Source: Ruminococcus sp.
Lineage (GTDB): Bacteria; Bacillota; Clostridia; Oscillospirales; Ruminococcaceae
Assembly: GCA_017534835.1 (NCBI GenBank)
Contig: JAFXVT010000020.1
Span: 1-56,659, forward strand
Length of the DNA: 56,659 nucleotides
Direction of reading: 5' to 3'
The notes under the pieces are model-generated. The model saw only the letters and a list, made by a program, of their open reading frames with translations. It did no database searches and was not told the DNA's origin. The first letter of the stretch is position 1, and each line of letters opens with the position of its first letter. The translations under genes were made by a program, and so were the position numbers. Of the stretch, positions 25,067-33,239 are shown in pieces.

Positions 25067-27133
25067 ATGAACAAGATCATCAGCAGAATGCTGTCAGCTG
25101 TTTCGGCTGCGGCAGTAACAGCAGCAGCTATCCCGTCGATAGCTGCGGTAAATGCGGCAGATACCGCTTTCCCGTTCACTATCGAGGGCGAGGATATGGA
25201 GGGCGCGGATCTCTGGACCTCTATCTATGAGAATCAGATACCCGGCTATTCCGGCGAGGGCTTCTGGTACCTCACAGCATCTCCGGCTTCGTTCACCGTA
25301 ACTGTTCCCGAGGACGCGATGTATCAGATCACCGTCCGCGGCGCACAGATACTCAGCGAAGAGGGCGGCGCAAGGATGCAGACCGTAACCGTGAACGGAG
25401 TCGAGTATTCGATACAGGCTGGCTATTCAAAGGAATGGCGCGATTACGATTTCGGTATGGTAAGGCTCAAGAAGGGCGAGAACACTATCGAATTCGTCAG
25501 CAAATACGGCTATATGGCTATTGACACCGTTACAGTTTCCGAGGCTGTGTTCCCGGACCTCTCAAAGGCTACCGACGAGACCTGTGACCCCGATGCTACC
25601 CCCGAAGCAAAGGCAGTTATGAAGTATCTCCACAGCGTATACGGAACGAATATCCTCTCCGGTCAGCAGCAGATATACGGCGGCGGAAATCAGGTCCAGA
25701 CCACTATCCGCTACGATGCGAATGCCGATAAATGCACGGACGAAAAGGGCGTTGAGTACGAGATAGACAAGGACAGCTATGACAAGGACGAGCAGGGCAA
25801 CAAGTTCCCGTGGCACTGCACAGGTCCCGACGGTCAGGTATATACCTACAGCACTCAGAACCGCAACTACACCTACAATAACTATGACCTTGATGTAAAC
25901 CTCATACACGACCTTACAGGCAAGTATCCGGCGATACAGGGCTTCGACTTCGGAAGCTACTGCCCGTGCTATGCGTGGGACGACGGCGTTGCAGGACGTA
26001 TGATAGAGTGGACCAACGAAAAGGGCGGTATCTGTACTGCTTCGTGGCACGTGAATGTTCCCACAGCGATGGCAGACTACACTCTCGGCGAGCCGCTCGA
26101 CTTCTCCAAGACCACCTACAGCGAGAAGACCGATTTCAAGACAGCGAACTGTATGGTCGAGGGCACTGTCGAATACGAATACTTCCAGCTCTGTATGAAG
26201 AATCTTGCGGCTGAGCTCAAGAAGCTTCAGGACGCAGGTGTTCCCGTTATCTTCCGTCCCTTCCACGAGGCTGAGGGAAATCCCAGCCACACCGATGACC
26301 CGATAGACGGCTCAGGTGCGTGGTTCTGGTGGGCAAAGGAGGGCGCTGTCGTTTACAAGCAGATATGGGCTCTCTTGCAGGATACCCTCGAAAACGAGTA
26401 CGGTCTCCACAACCTCATCTGGGAGCAGAACCTCTATGCATGGTCAGATTCGTCAGCTGAGTGGTACTCAGGCGATGACAGAGTCGACATAGTGGCATTT
26501 GACAAGTACAACACGCAGTACAACCGCCACGACGGCAAGACATCCGGTCCGAACCTCGATGCGGAGGCTGGCATCTTCTATAAGATACACGGCTACGTAA
26601 AGGGCAATAAGATGGTCGCAATGGCAGAGAATGATTCCGTTCCGAGTATGCAGAACCTTATGGTCGAGCACGCAGACTGGCTCTATTTCTGCCCGTGGTA
26701 CGACACACCCGAAACTCCCTTCGTAAGCGGTGAGAAGTATCAGGACCATGCCGAGCTCAAGGCTCTTTACAACAGCGATTACTGCATCACTCTCGACGAG
26801 CTCCCGGCTGACCTCTTCAAGGGCGGCACAGCTCCTGTTACAACTACCACAAAGACTTCTTCCTCAACAACTACAACAACATCGGCAACAACTGCAAAGC
26901 TTCCCGATGTTACGCTTCTCGGCGATGCGAACCTCGACAAGAAGGTGTCCGTTGCGGACGCAGTTGCTATCCTTCAGGCTATCGCCAACAAGGACAAGTA
27001 CGCACTCAAGCCGCAGGGCGCAGCAAATGCTGACTGCTATGACCCCGGCGACGGAGTTACCGCGAACGATGCGCTTGCTATCCAGAAGCTCGATGCAAAG
27101 TCGATAGAAAAGCTCCCCGAAAGATCAAAGTAA
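25067..27133 (+). CDS. Secreted GH26 endo-beta-mannanase with N-terminal CBM and C-terminal dockerin
   Basis: A 688-aa modular enzyme. Signal peptide (1-30), a carbohydrate-binding module of the CBM35/CBM6 type (about 35-165, FTIEGEDMEG ... NTIEFVSKYGYMAIDTVTV), then a GH26 catalytic domain (about 180-590) with SVYGTNILSGQQQ, ASWHVNVP, the acid/base Glu401 in FRPFHEAEG followed by AWFWWAKEG, and the likely nucleophile Glu521 in VAMAEND; the 120-residue separation fits GH26. A Thr/Ser linker leads to a dockerin (about 617-688; GDANLDKKVSVADAV and GDGVTANDALAIQ). It cuts beta-1,4-mannan within a cellulosome. Ribosome binding site AGGAGG. Odd point: the second dockerin loop (DCYDPGDGV) is shorter than the first. 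Confidence 0.93.
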   Translation: MNKIISRMLSAVSAAAVTAAAIPSIAAVNAADTAFPFTIEGEDMEGADLWTSIYENQIPGYSGEGFWYLTASPASFTVTVPEDAMYQITVRGAQILSEEGGARMQTVTVNGVEYSIQAGYSKEWRDYDFGMVRLKKGENTIEFVSKYGYMAIDTVTVSEAVFPDLSKATDETCDPDATPEAKAVMKYLHSVYGTNILSGQQQIYGGGNQVQTTIRYDANADKCTDEKGVEYEIDKDSYDKDEQGNKFPWHCTGPDGQVYTYSTQNRNYTYNNYDLDVNLIHDLTGKYPAIQGFDFGSYCPCYAWDDGVAGRMIEWTNEKGGICTASWHVNVPTAMADYTLGEPLDFSKTTYSEKTDFKTANCMVEGTVEYEYFQLCMKNLAAELKKLQDAGVPVIFRPFHEAEGNPSHTDDPIDGSGAWFWWAKEGAVVYKQIWALLQDTLENEYGLHNLIWEQNLYAWSDSSAEWYSGDDRVDIVAFDKYNTQYNRHDGKTSGPNLDAEAGIFYKIHGYVKGNKMVAMAENDSVPSMQNLMVEHADWLYFCPWYDTPETPFVSGEKYQDHAELKALYNSDYCITLDELPADLFKGGTAPVTTTTKTSSSTTTTTSATTAKLPDVTLLGDANLDKKVSVADAVAILQAIANKDKYALKPQGAANADCYDPGDGVTANDALAIQKLDAKSIEKLPERSK

Positions 27134-27145
27134 AATAATGAAACG

Positions 27146-27269
27146 AGAGCACCCTTTTCAGGCTGCTCCCCTTAACGGAAAAAGTGGGCTACCGAGCCGT
27201 AAACTTACGGCTCATATTTAGTAACCTGCGAATCCGCCAGAGGGGAGCTCCCCTTGGGTGCTCTTTTTT
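27146..27269 (+). terminator. Structured element with terminator after the mannanase; second locus of the intergenic repeat family
   Basis: GAGCACCC (27147-27154) pairs with GGGTGCTC (27256-27263) followed by six T, a terminator closing stem. Inside, GCTCCCCT (27165-27172) pairs with AGGGGAGC (27241-27248), and the core TACCGAGCCGTAAACT...GTAACCTGCGAATCCGCC (27190-27237) matches the units at 3215-3412. A hairpin AGCCGTA/TACGGCT (27195-27212) lies in the centre. The element therefore acts as an elaborated terminator or as an RNA ending in one. Confidence 0.75.
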
Positions 27270-27307
27270 GTTTGTTGAGACTTCTCCATTTTTGTATGTT
27301 TCGCCAC

Positions 27308-27336
27308 TTGCAAGAACATCAGCGATATGTTATAAT
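27308..27336 (+). promoter_or_regulatory. Promoter of the miaB operon
   Basis: TTGCAA (27308-27313), 17-nt spacer, TATAAT (27331-27336), about 40 nt before the TTG start at 27375. Confidence 0.7.
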
Positions 27337-27374
27337 GATATATTGGCGGAAAATGTTCGGGGAGGTATGCGGAT

Positions 27375-28745
27375 TTGAACGATAATACTGCTGTAATAAG
27401 CGAGATAAAGCGCCTTCTCGGCGACAGACAGAGACTCGCATACGTCCGTAGCTTCGGCTGTCAGCTGAATGTTTCGGACGGAGAAAAAATAAAGGGGCTG
27501 CTCAGAAAAATGGGCTTTGGCTTCACGGACGATGAGTCCGAGGCAGACCTCATAATGCTGAATACGTGCGCTGTCCGTGAGAACGCCGAGGACAGGGTCT
27601 TCGGGATAGTCGGAAGTATGAAAAAGCTCAAGGAACAGCGCCCGGAGCTCATGATCGGAATTGCCGGCTGTATGACGGCGCAGAGCCACATCGCGGAGAA
27701 GATAAAGAAGTCGTATCCGCAGGTCGACTTCGTGCTCGGGACCTCGGCGATAAACGGGCTTCCGAAGCTGCTGCTCGAATGTCTGCGCGGAGCACGCTTT
27801 TCGGCTGATATAGCGGAATATGACGATTTCTCGGCAACAGCCGAGCAGGTGCGTGAGAGCACGTTCAAGGCGAGCGTGCCGATAATGTTCGGCTGCAACA
27901 ACTTCTGCACCTACTGCATCGTGCCGTATGTACGCGGAAGAGAGCGCAGCCGCCGTCCGGAGGATATTATTTCCGAGGTCGAGGGACTCGTCAGAGACGG
28001 CTACAAGGAGATAATGCTGCTGGGACAGAACGTCAACTCCTACGGAAATGACCTCGGCGGAGAGATGAGCTTTCCGAAACTCCTGAGGCGGCTCAATGAG
28101 ATAGAGGGCGACTTCTGGATACGTTTTATGTCATCGCACCCGAAGGATGCTTCAGCCGGGCTCATCGACGCGATATTCGACTGCGAGAAGGTCGCAAAGC
28201 ATCTGCATTTACCGGTGCAGAGCGGCAGCGACGATGTGCTGAGACGCATGAACAGGCGGTATACTGCGGAAAAGTATTTCGGCATAGTCGATGAGATACG
28301 CCGCCGTGACCCGGATTTCTCGCTGACGACGGATATCATCGTCGGTTTCCCTGATGAAACAAACGAGGATTTCGAGGCTACACTTGATATAATGGAAAGA
28401 GTGAGATATGACAATATCTACTCATTCATCTACTCTAAGCGAACGGGCACTAAGGCGGCAGAGATGCCGGACGGTGTCCCGGAGGAGGAAAAGGGACAGC
28501 GTATGCGCCGTCTCCTCGCACTTCAGCGCGATATATCAACTGAGCATTACAAGCGCTTTATCGGTAAGCGTATGCGTGTGCTCGCGGACGACGTCTCGAA
28601 GAAGCGCGAGGGCTTCCTCGCAGGCAAGAGCAGTGAATTCATCATCGTTGAATTCGAGGGTGACAGCTCACTTATCGGGCAGTTCGTCGAGGTCGAGGTG
28701 ACAGGGGCGATGAACTGGGCTGTCACAGGAGAAATAGTAAAATGA
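27375..28745 (+). CDS. miaB: tRNA 2-methylthio-N6-isopentenyladenosine synthase MiaB
   Basis: A 456-aa methylthiotransferase. The TTG start at 27375 is set by GGGGAGG (27359-27365); the nearby ATG at 27367 runs into a stop after three codons. The N-terminal UPF0004 cluster Cys are 29 (SFGCQLNVSD), 65 (LNTCAVREN) and 99 (GIAGCMTAQ); the radical SAM triad is CNNFCTYC (174, 178, 181) followed by VPYVRGRERSR. A TRAM domain fills the C-terminus. It converts i6A37 to ms2i6A37 in tRNAs, the step after MiaA, whose gene lies about 7 kb downstream. Confidence 0.96.
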   Translation: MNDNTAVISEIKRLLGDRQRLAYVRSFGCQLNVSDGEKIKGLLRKMGFGFTDDESEADLIMLNTCAVRENAEDRVFGIVGSMKKLKEQRPELMIGIAGCMTAQSHIAEKIKKSYPQVDFVLGTSAINGLPKLLLECLRGARFSADIAEYDDFSATAEQVRESTFKASVPIMFGCNNFCTYCIVPYVRGRERSRRPEDIISEVEGLVRDGYKEIMLLGQNVNSYGNDLGGEMSFPKLLRRLNEIEGDFWIRFMSSHPKDASAGLIDAIFDCEKVAKHLHLPVQSGSDDVLRRMNRRYTAEKYFGIVDEIRRRDPDFSLTTDIIVGFPDETNEDFEATLDIMERVRYDNIYSFIYSKRTGTKAAEMPDGVPEEEKGQRMRRLLALQRDISTEHYKRFIGKRMRVLADDVSKKREGFLAGKSSEFIIVEFEGDSSLIGQFVEVEVTGAMNWAVTGEIVK

Positions 28746-29266
28746 AGCTGATATTGCCTACGGAAGAATACACAGAACAGATACGCGCATACCGGCAGGA
28801 GTTCCTCGACAGCGGGAGCTCTATGGACGGCACGGGCGCTCTCAGGGAGATCGCCGATCCGGCTGAATGGCTGAGATGGACGGAAGCCTGCACCGCTGCC
28901 GAGACTGTACCGGAGCCGGGATTTGTTCCGGCAACACAGTACATCTTCGTTGCCGATGACGGCTCAAAGATAGCCGGTATGATACAGATAAGGCATTATT
29001 TCAGCGAGTTCCTCGAAAAGTACGGCGGACACATCGGCTATTCCGTCGCACCGAGCGAACGAAGAAAGGGCTACGCGTCGGAGATGCTGCGGCTCGCGCT
29101 GCCGAAGTGCAGGGAGCTCGGGCTCGAAAGGGTCCTTATCACCTGCGACAGCGACAACGAGGGAAGCCGCCGGACGATACTGAACAACGGCGGCGTTTAC
29201 GAATCAACCGTATACGAAGAAAATGAGGGCGTCTTTCTGGAGAGATACTGGATAGATATCCCGTGA
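28742..29266 (+). CDS. GNAT-family N-acetyltransferase
   Basis: A 174-aa GNAT overlapping miaB by 4 nt. It has the core VADDGSKIAGMIQIRHYF, the acetyl-CoA loop motif GYSVAPSERRKGYASEML (about 96-113) and a terminal ITCDSDNEGSRRTILNNGG. Of usual size for the YafP/RimI-like acetyltransferases; the substrate cannot be predicted. Its coupling to miaB is probably for expression only. Confidence 0.92.
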   Translation: MKLILPTEEYTEQIRAYRQEFLDSGSSMDGTGALREIADPAEWLRWTEACTAAETVPEPGFVPATQYIFVADDGSKIAGMIQIRHYFSEFLEKYGGHIGYSVAPSERRKGYASEMLRLALPKCRELGLERVLITCDSDNEGSRRTILNNGGVYESTVYEENEGVFLERYWIDIP

Positions 29267-29289
29267 TACAACCCAAAAGGGGGAAGAAA

Positions 29290-30123
29290 ATGAAACATAA
29301 GCTCATAGCACTTTCATGCCTTACAGCTCTCCTGCTTGCCGGCTGCGGAGTTGATGAGCCGGGCGAGCAGGTCATAGTTCCCGAGCCGGTCGAGGTACAT
29401 ACCACAGAGGAAATCACTGAGGTGCAGACCGAGGCTCCCACAACAGAAACGACAAAGGCTGCTACCAAGAAGACAAAGCCGGCGAAAACTACCGCAAATA
29501 CAACAACTTCCACTACCTCTGCTGAGACATCGACATCTGCTGCCGGAAAAGCGACATTTACCGACAGGCTCGACAGCTATGCCGACCTTTATAAAGATGT
29601 CGTGCAGAAGACGTGGGACGAGATATACGAGAGAAATGATGGTGCAGTCAGCATAGCCTATGCGCTCTACGATATCGACAATGACCAGATACCCGAGCTC
29701 CTATTCAAGCACGGCACCTGCGAGGCAGATTTCGTACTCGACATCTATACCGTAGACCCTGACGCAAAGCTCAGGCTCGTGGACGCTCTCAGCGGCGGAC
29801 ATACAAGCTTTGCCTATGATGAGAAGACGAACGAGCTCGTTCTTGTATGGGGACATATGGGCGCTATGTCGCTTGACTGGTATACTATGACAGATGACTT
29901 CAAGCTGAAACAGACGAATACATACAGCCACGAACTTGGAAATGACGAGGACTATTACAATATAATGTTCGACAGGGACGTATGGGAAATGGATTATATC
30001 ACTGCATACAGCTGGGATAAGGCATCTGAGACGAAGAGCTATATCTATTACGCATACAGCGAGTATGAGGAGGCAGATGGTCTGTATCTCGATTTCACCT
30101 ACAACGCCAGCGCATTCAGATAA
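29290..30123 (+). CDS. Lipoprotein with Thr-rich spacer, unknown C-terminal domain
   Basis: A 277-aa lipoprotein, lipobox LAGC (Cys19). The ATG at 29290 follows GGGGGAAG. A Thr-rich stretch (about 50-90) is followed by a domain with SIAYALYDIDNDQIPELLFKHG, a calcium-loop-like pattern that is common in Firmicutes lipoproteins of unknown function (FG-GAP-like or EF-hand-like), then beta strands including ELVLVWGHMGAMSLDWYTM. No catalytic motif is seen. Lies between the GNAT and ylbF. Confidence 0.83.
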   Translation: MKHKLIALSCLTALLLAGCGVDEPGEQVIVPEPVEVHTTEEITEVQTEAPTTETTKAATKKTKPAKTTANTTTSTTSAETSTSAAGKATFTDRLDSYADLYKDVVQKTWDEIYERNDGAVSIAYALYDIDNDQIPELLFKHGTCEADFVLDIYTVDPDAKLRLVDALSGGHTSFAYDEKTNELVLVWGHMGAMSLDWYTMTDDFKLKQTNTYSHELGNDEDYYNIMFDRDVWEMDYITAYSWDKASETKSYIYYAYSEYEEADGLYLDFTYNASAFR

Positions 30124-30145
30124 AAATCGAAAGGGAGAATAGAAA

Positions 30146-30550
30146 ATGGATATTATTGAAATGGCAAGAGAGCTCGGAAAGGCTCTCCAGAACGACGACA
30201 GATACATCGCATACAACCTTGCGAAGCAGGTGAATGACGAGGATAAGGAGCTTCAGGAGCAGATAGACAGCTTCGAGAAGATGCGCTATGACCTCAGTAT
30301 GGAGCTCACAAAGGAAAACAAGGACACCGAAAAGGTCAAGGAGCTCGATGAGAACATCAAGGAGACCTACAACAAGATAATGTCAAACAAGAATATGATA
30401 GTTTTCTCGGCGGCACAGAAGTCGCTTGAATTGCTCGTAAACAACATTCAGCAGATAATCACGCTCAGCGCAAACGGCGAGGACCCTGCTTCCTGCGAGC
30501 CCTCTTCCGGCTGTACAGGCAGCTGTGCGACCTGCGGCGGCTGCCACTGA
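30146..30550 (+). CDS. YlbF/YmcA-family protein with Cys-rich tail
   Basis: A 134-aa alpha-helical protein of the YlbF/YmcA (DUF964) family: MDIIEMARELGKALQNDDRY, long coiled helices, then a C-terminal tail with six Cys (CEPSSGCTGSCATCGGCH, about 117-134). In B. subtilis YlbF, YmcA and YaaT form an iron-sulfur-containing complex that modulates RNase Y and the phosphorelay; the Cys tail here could bind metal in a similar way. It sits 45 nt upstream of mutS, a frequent pairing in Clostridia. Confidence 0.87.
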   Translation: MDIIEMARELGKALQNDDRYIAYNLAKQVNDEDKELQEQIDSFEKMRYDLSMELTKENKDTEKVKELDENIKETYNKIMSNKNMIVFSAAQKSLELLVNNIQQIITLSANGEDPASCEPSSGCTGSCATCGGCH

Positions 30551-30595
30551 GAACGGTGAAATGAGCAAAAATCCACACTGTAAGGAGAATTGATA

Positions 30596-33217
30596 ATGGA
30601 TATCGACAGAAGCAAGATATCGCCGATGATGCAGCAGTATTTCGAGGTCAAGGACAAATATGCGGACTGCATACTCTTTTTCAGGCTCGGCGACTTCTAT
30701 GAGATGTTCTTCGATGACGCTATAACCGTCTCGAAGGCGCTGGAGCTCACCCTCACCGGCAGGGACTGCGGACTTGAAGAACGCGCTCCGATGTGCGGTG
30801 TCCCTTATCATGCCGCCGATCTGTATATAAAGAAGCTCATCGACCTCGGCTACAAGGTCGCGGTCTGCGAGCAGCTCACTGACCCTGCCGAGACGAAGGG
30901 CATCGTTGTCCGCGATGTTATCCGCGTCGTTACGCCGGGTACGCTCACGGAAGCCGGTATGCTCGACGACGGCACGAACAATTACCTTTGCAGCATATAC
31001 TACGATGAAGAGCACAGGACCTGCGGCGTCGCATCTGCCGATATTTCGACGGGCGAGGCTTCGCTCTGCGTATTCGAGGGCAAGGACCTCGAGGCAGACG
31101 TGATAAACGAGCTCTCCCGCTGCCGTCCGGCTGAGATAGTCTTCCCCGAGAACTTCCTCTCGATGAAGAATGTTGCGGATTTCGTGAAGATAAGGCTCGC
31201 GTGTGCGGTAACTCTCAGGGATACGGTCTGCTTTAAGACAGAAGACAGGATAGATTACGTGAAGCAGGTGTTCGGCGTGAAGTCTATGCCGGAGCTCGGC
31301 ATTTCCGAGGACGGTGCGGACTGCTGCGCGGTATGCGGACTGTTCGATTATATCCGTGAGACGCAGAAGACCACAGTTTCACGCTTCACCTCGATACAGC
31401 TCATGCAGGGCGACGCCTTTATGGGGCTCGACCTGAATGCGCGCCGTAACCTCGAACTCACCGAAACTATGCGCAGCAAGGAGAAGAAGGGCTCGCTGAT
31501 GTGGGTGCTCGATTCGACAAAGACCTCGATGGGAAGGCGTATGCTGCGCAGCTGGATAGAGCAGCCGCTGAAGAGCCCGGCAAGGATAATCGAGCGTCTC
31601 GGCGCAGTTGAGGCTCTATACCGCAGAAGCGTATCTCTCGCGGATATGCAGGCTCTGCTCGAGCGCGTGTACGACCTCGAACGCCTTATGACGAAGGTGA
31701 TGTACAAATCGGCAACTCCGCGCGATCTCCGCTCGCTCTCCGCGACAGCTATGCAGCTCCCGGCACTGAAGGCGGAGCTCGGAAAGCTTGCCGATTCAAA
31801 GCTGCTCGCAAGGCTGAACAGCGAGATCTCCACGCTCGATGAGATAGTCAAGCTCGTTGAGAATGCGATAATGGAGGAGCCTCCCATCTCCGTCAAGGAC
31901 GGCGGTGTCATCAAGGACGGCTTCAACGAGGAGCTCGATCAGCTCCGTCACATAATGAACCACGGCAAGGACATCATAGCTGAGATAGAACAGCGCGAGA
32001 AGGATCAGACCGGCATCAAGAACCTGAAAATAGGCTATAACCGTGTATTCGGCTACTATCTGGAGGTTACGCGCTCCTACTATGATCTCATTCCCGAGGG
32101 CTGGATACGCAAGCAGACCCTTGCGAATGCCGAGCGCTTTATCACAGAGGAGCTCAAAAATGCCGAAAATGCTATCCTCGGCGCGAAGGATAAGGCGCTT
32201 CAGCTTGAAGCGGACATCTTCGCAGAGGTACGCGATTTCCTCGCGACACGCCTTGAACCTGTTCAGAAGACGGCTTCGGCAGTTGCGGCGGTCGATGTGC
32301 TCTGCTCGTTCGCGGACGTTGCGCTCCGCAACAACTATGTCAAGCCGGACATCGCGATAGACGGCTCTATCGACATAAAAGCCGGACGTCACCCCGTTGT
32401 TGAGCTGATGCTCGAGAATGAGATGTTCGTCCCGAATGATACATATATCGACAAGAAGGCTGACCGTATGGCGATAATCACCGGTCCGAATATGTCCGGT
32501 AAATCGACATATATGCGTCAGACAGCGCTCATCGTGCTGCTTGCCCAGATAGGCAGCTTCGTGCCCGCTGATTCTGCGAAAATATCCGTCGTAGACAAGA
32601 TATTCACACGTGTCGGAGCGTCCGATGACCTGACTGCCGGACAGTCGACGTTTATGGTCGAGATGAGCGAGGTCTCTGATATACTCAGAAATGCGACTCC
32701 CGACAGCCTTGTCATTCTCGATGAGGTCGGACGCGGCACGTCCACATTCGACGGAGTAAGCATCGCAAGGGCAGTCGCCGAGCACATCTGCACGTCGAAA
32801 AAGCTCGGCTGCAAGACTCTCTTCGCGACGCATTACCACGAGCTCATCGGGCTCGAGAACGAGCTTGAGGGCGTGAAGAATTACAGTATCGCCGTGAACA
32901 AGCACGGCGGAACGATACGCTTCCTGCGAAAGATAGTCCGCGGCGGAGTCGATGAGAGCTACGGTGTTGACGTTGCGAAGCTTGCAGGACTGCCGCCAAA
33001 GGTAGTCGCAAGGGCGAGGGAGCTCCTTGAGGAGATGGAGCGTGCCCACGCATCGGAGCGTACAGGCGCGGTCCGCGACGACAGCGGACAGATAAGCTTC
33101 GGCAGCCTCGGACGTGAGGCTGCGCTCGAAATGCTCGAAAAGACCAATGTAAACGAGCTTTCGGACGCAGAGTGCCGCGAGCTTCTGAAGGATATGGTCG
33201 GCTGCCTCGAAGGCTGA
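30596..33217 (+). CDS. mutS: DNA mismatch repair ATPase MutS
   Basis: An 873-aa MutS. The ATG at 30596 follows AAGGAG; a TTG at 30590 is set aside. The mismatch-reading motif RLGDFYEMFFDDA is near residue 31-43 (F and E of FxE present). Connector, core and clamp domains follow, then the ATPase with GPNMSGKST (about 629), the ST(F)MVEM loop and DEVGRGTSTFDG. Dimer binds mismatches and, with MutL, directs repair. 22 nt separate it from mutL. Confidence 0.98.
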   Translation: MDIDRSKISPMMQQYFEVKDKYADCILFFRLGDFYEMFFDDAITVSKALELTLTGRDCGLEERAPMCGVPYHAADLYIKKLIDLGYKVAVCEQLTDPAETKGIVVRDVIRVVTPGTLTEAGMLDDGTNNYLCSIYYDEEHRTCGVASADISTGEASLCVFEGKDLEADVINELSRCRPAEIVFPENFLSMKNVADFVKIRLACAVTLRDTVCFKTEDRIDYVKQVFGVKSMPELGISEDGADCCAVCGLFDYIRETQKTTVSRFTSIQLMQGDAFMGLDLNARRNLELTETMRSKEKKGSLMWVLDSTKTSMGRRMLRSWIEQPLKSPARIIERLGAVEALYRRSVSLADMQALLERVYDLERLMTKVMYKSATPRDLRSLSATAMQLPALKAELGKLADSKLLARLNSEISTLDEIVKLVENAIMEEPPISVKDGGVIKDGFNEELDQLRHIMNHGKDIIAEIEQREKDQTGIKNLKIGYNRVFGYYLEVTRSYYDLIPEGWIRKQTLANAERFITEELKNAENAILGAKDKALQLEADIFAEVRDFLATRLEPVQKTASAVAAVDVLCSFADVALRNNYVKPDIAIDGSIDIKAGRHPVVELMLENEMFVPNDTYIDKKADRMAIITGPNMSGKSTYMRQTALIVLLAQIGSFVPADSAKISVVDKIFTRVGASDDLTAGQSTFMVEMSEVSDILRNATPDSLVILDEVGRGTSTFDGVSIARAVAEHICTSKKLGCKTLFATHYHELIGLENELEGVKNYSIAVNKHGGTIRFLRKIVRGGVDESYGVDVAKLAGLPPKVVARARELLEEMERAHASERTGAVRDDSGQISFGSLGREAALEMLEKTNVNELSDAECRELLKDMVGCLEG

Positions 33218-33239
33218 AAATGACAGAAGGAGAGATAAA

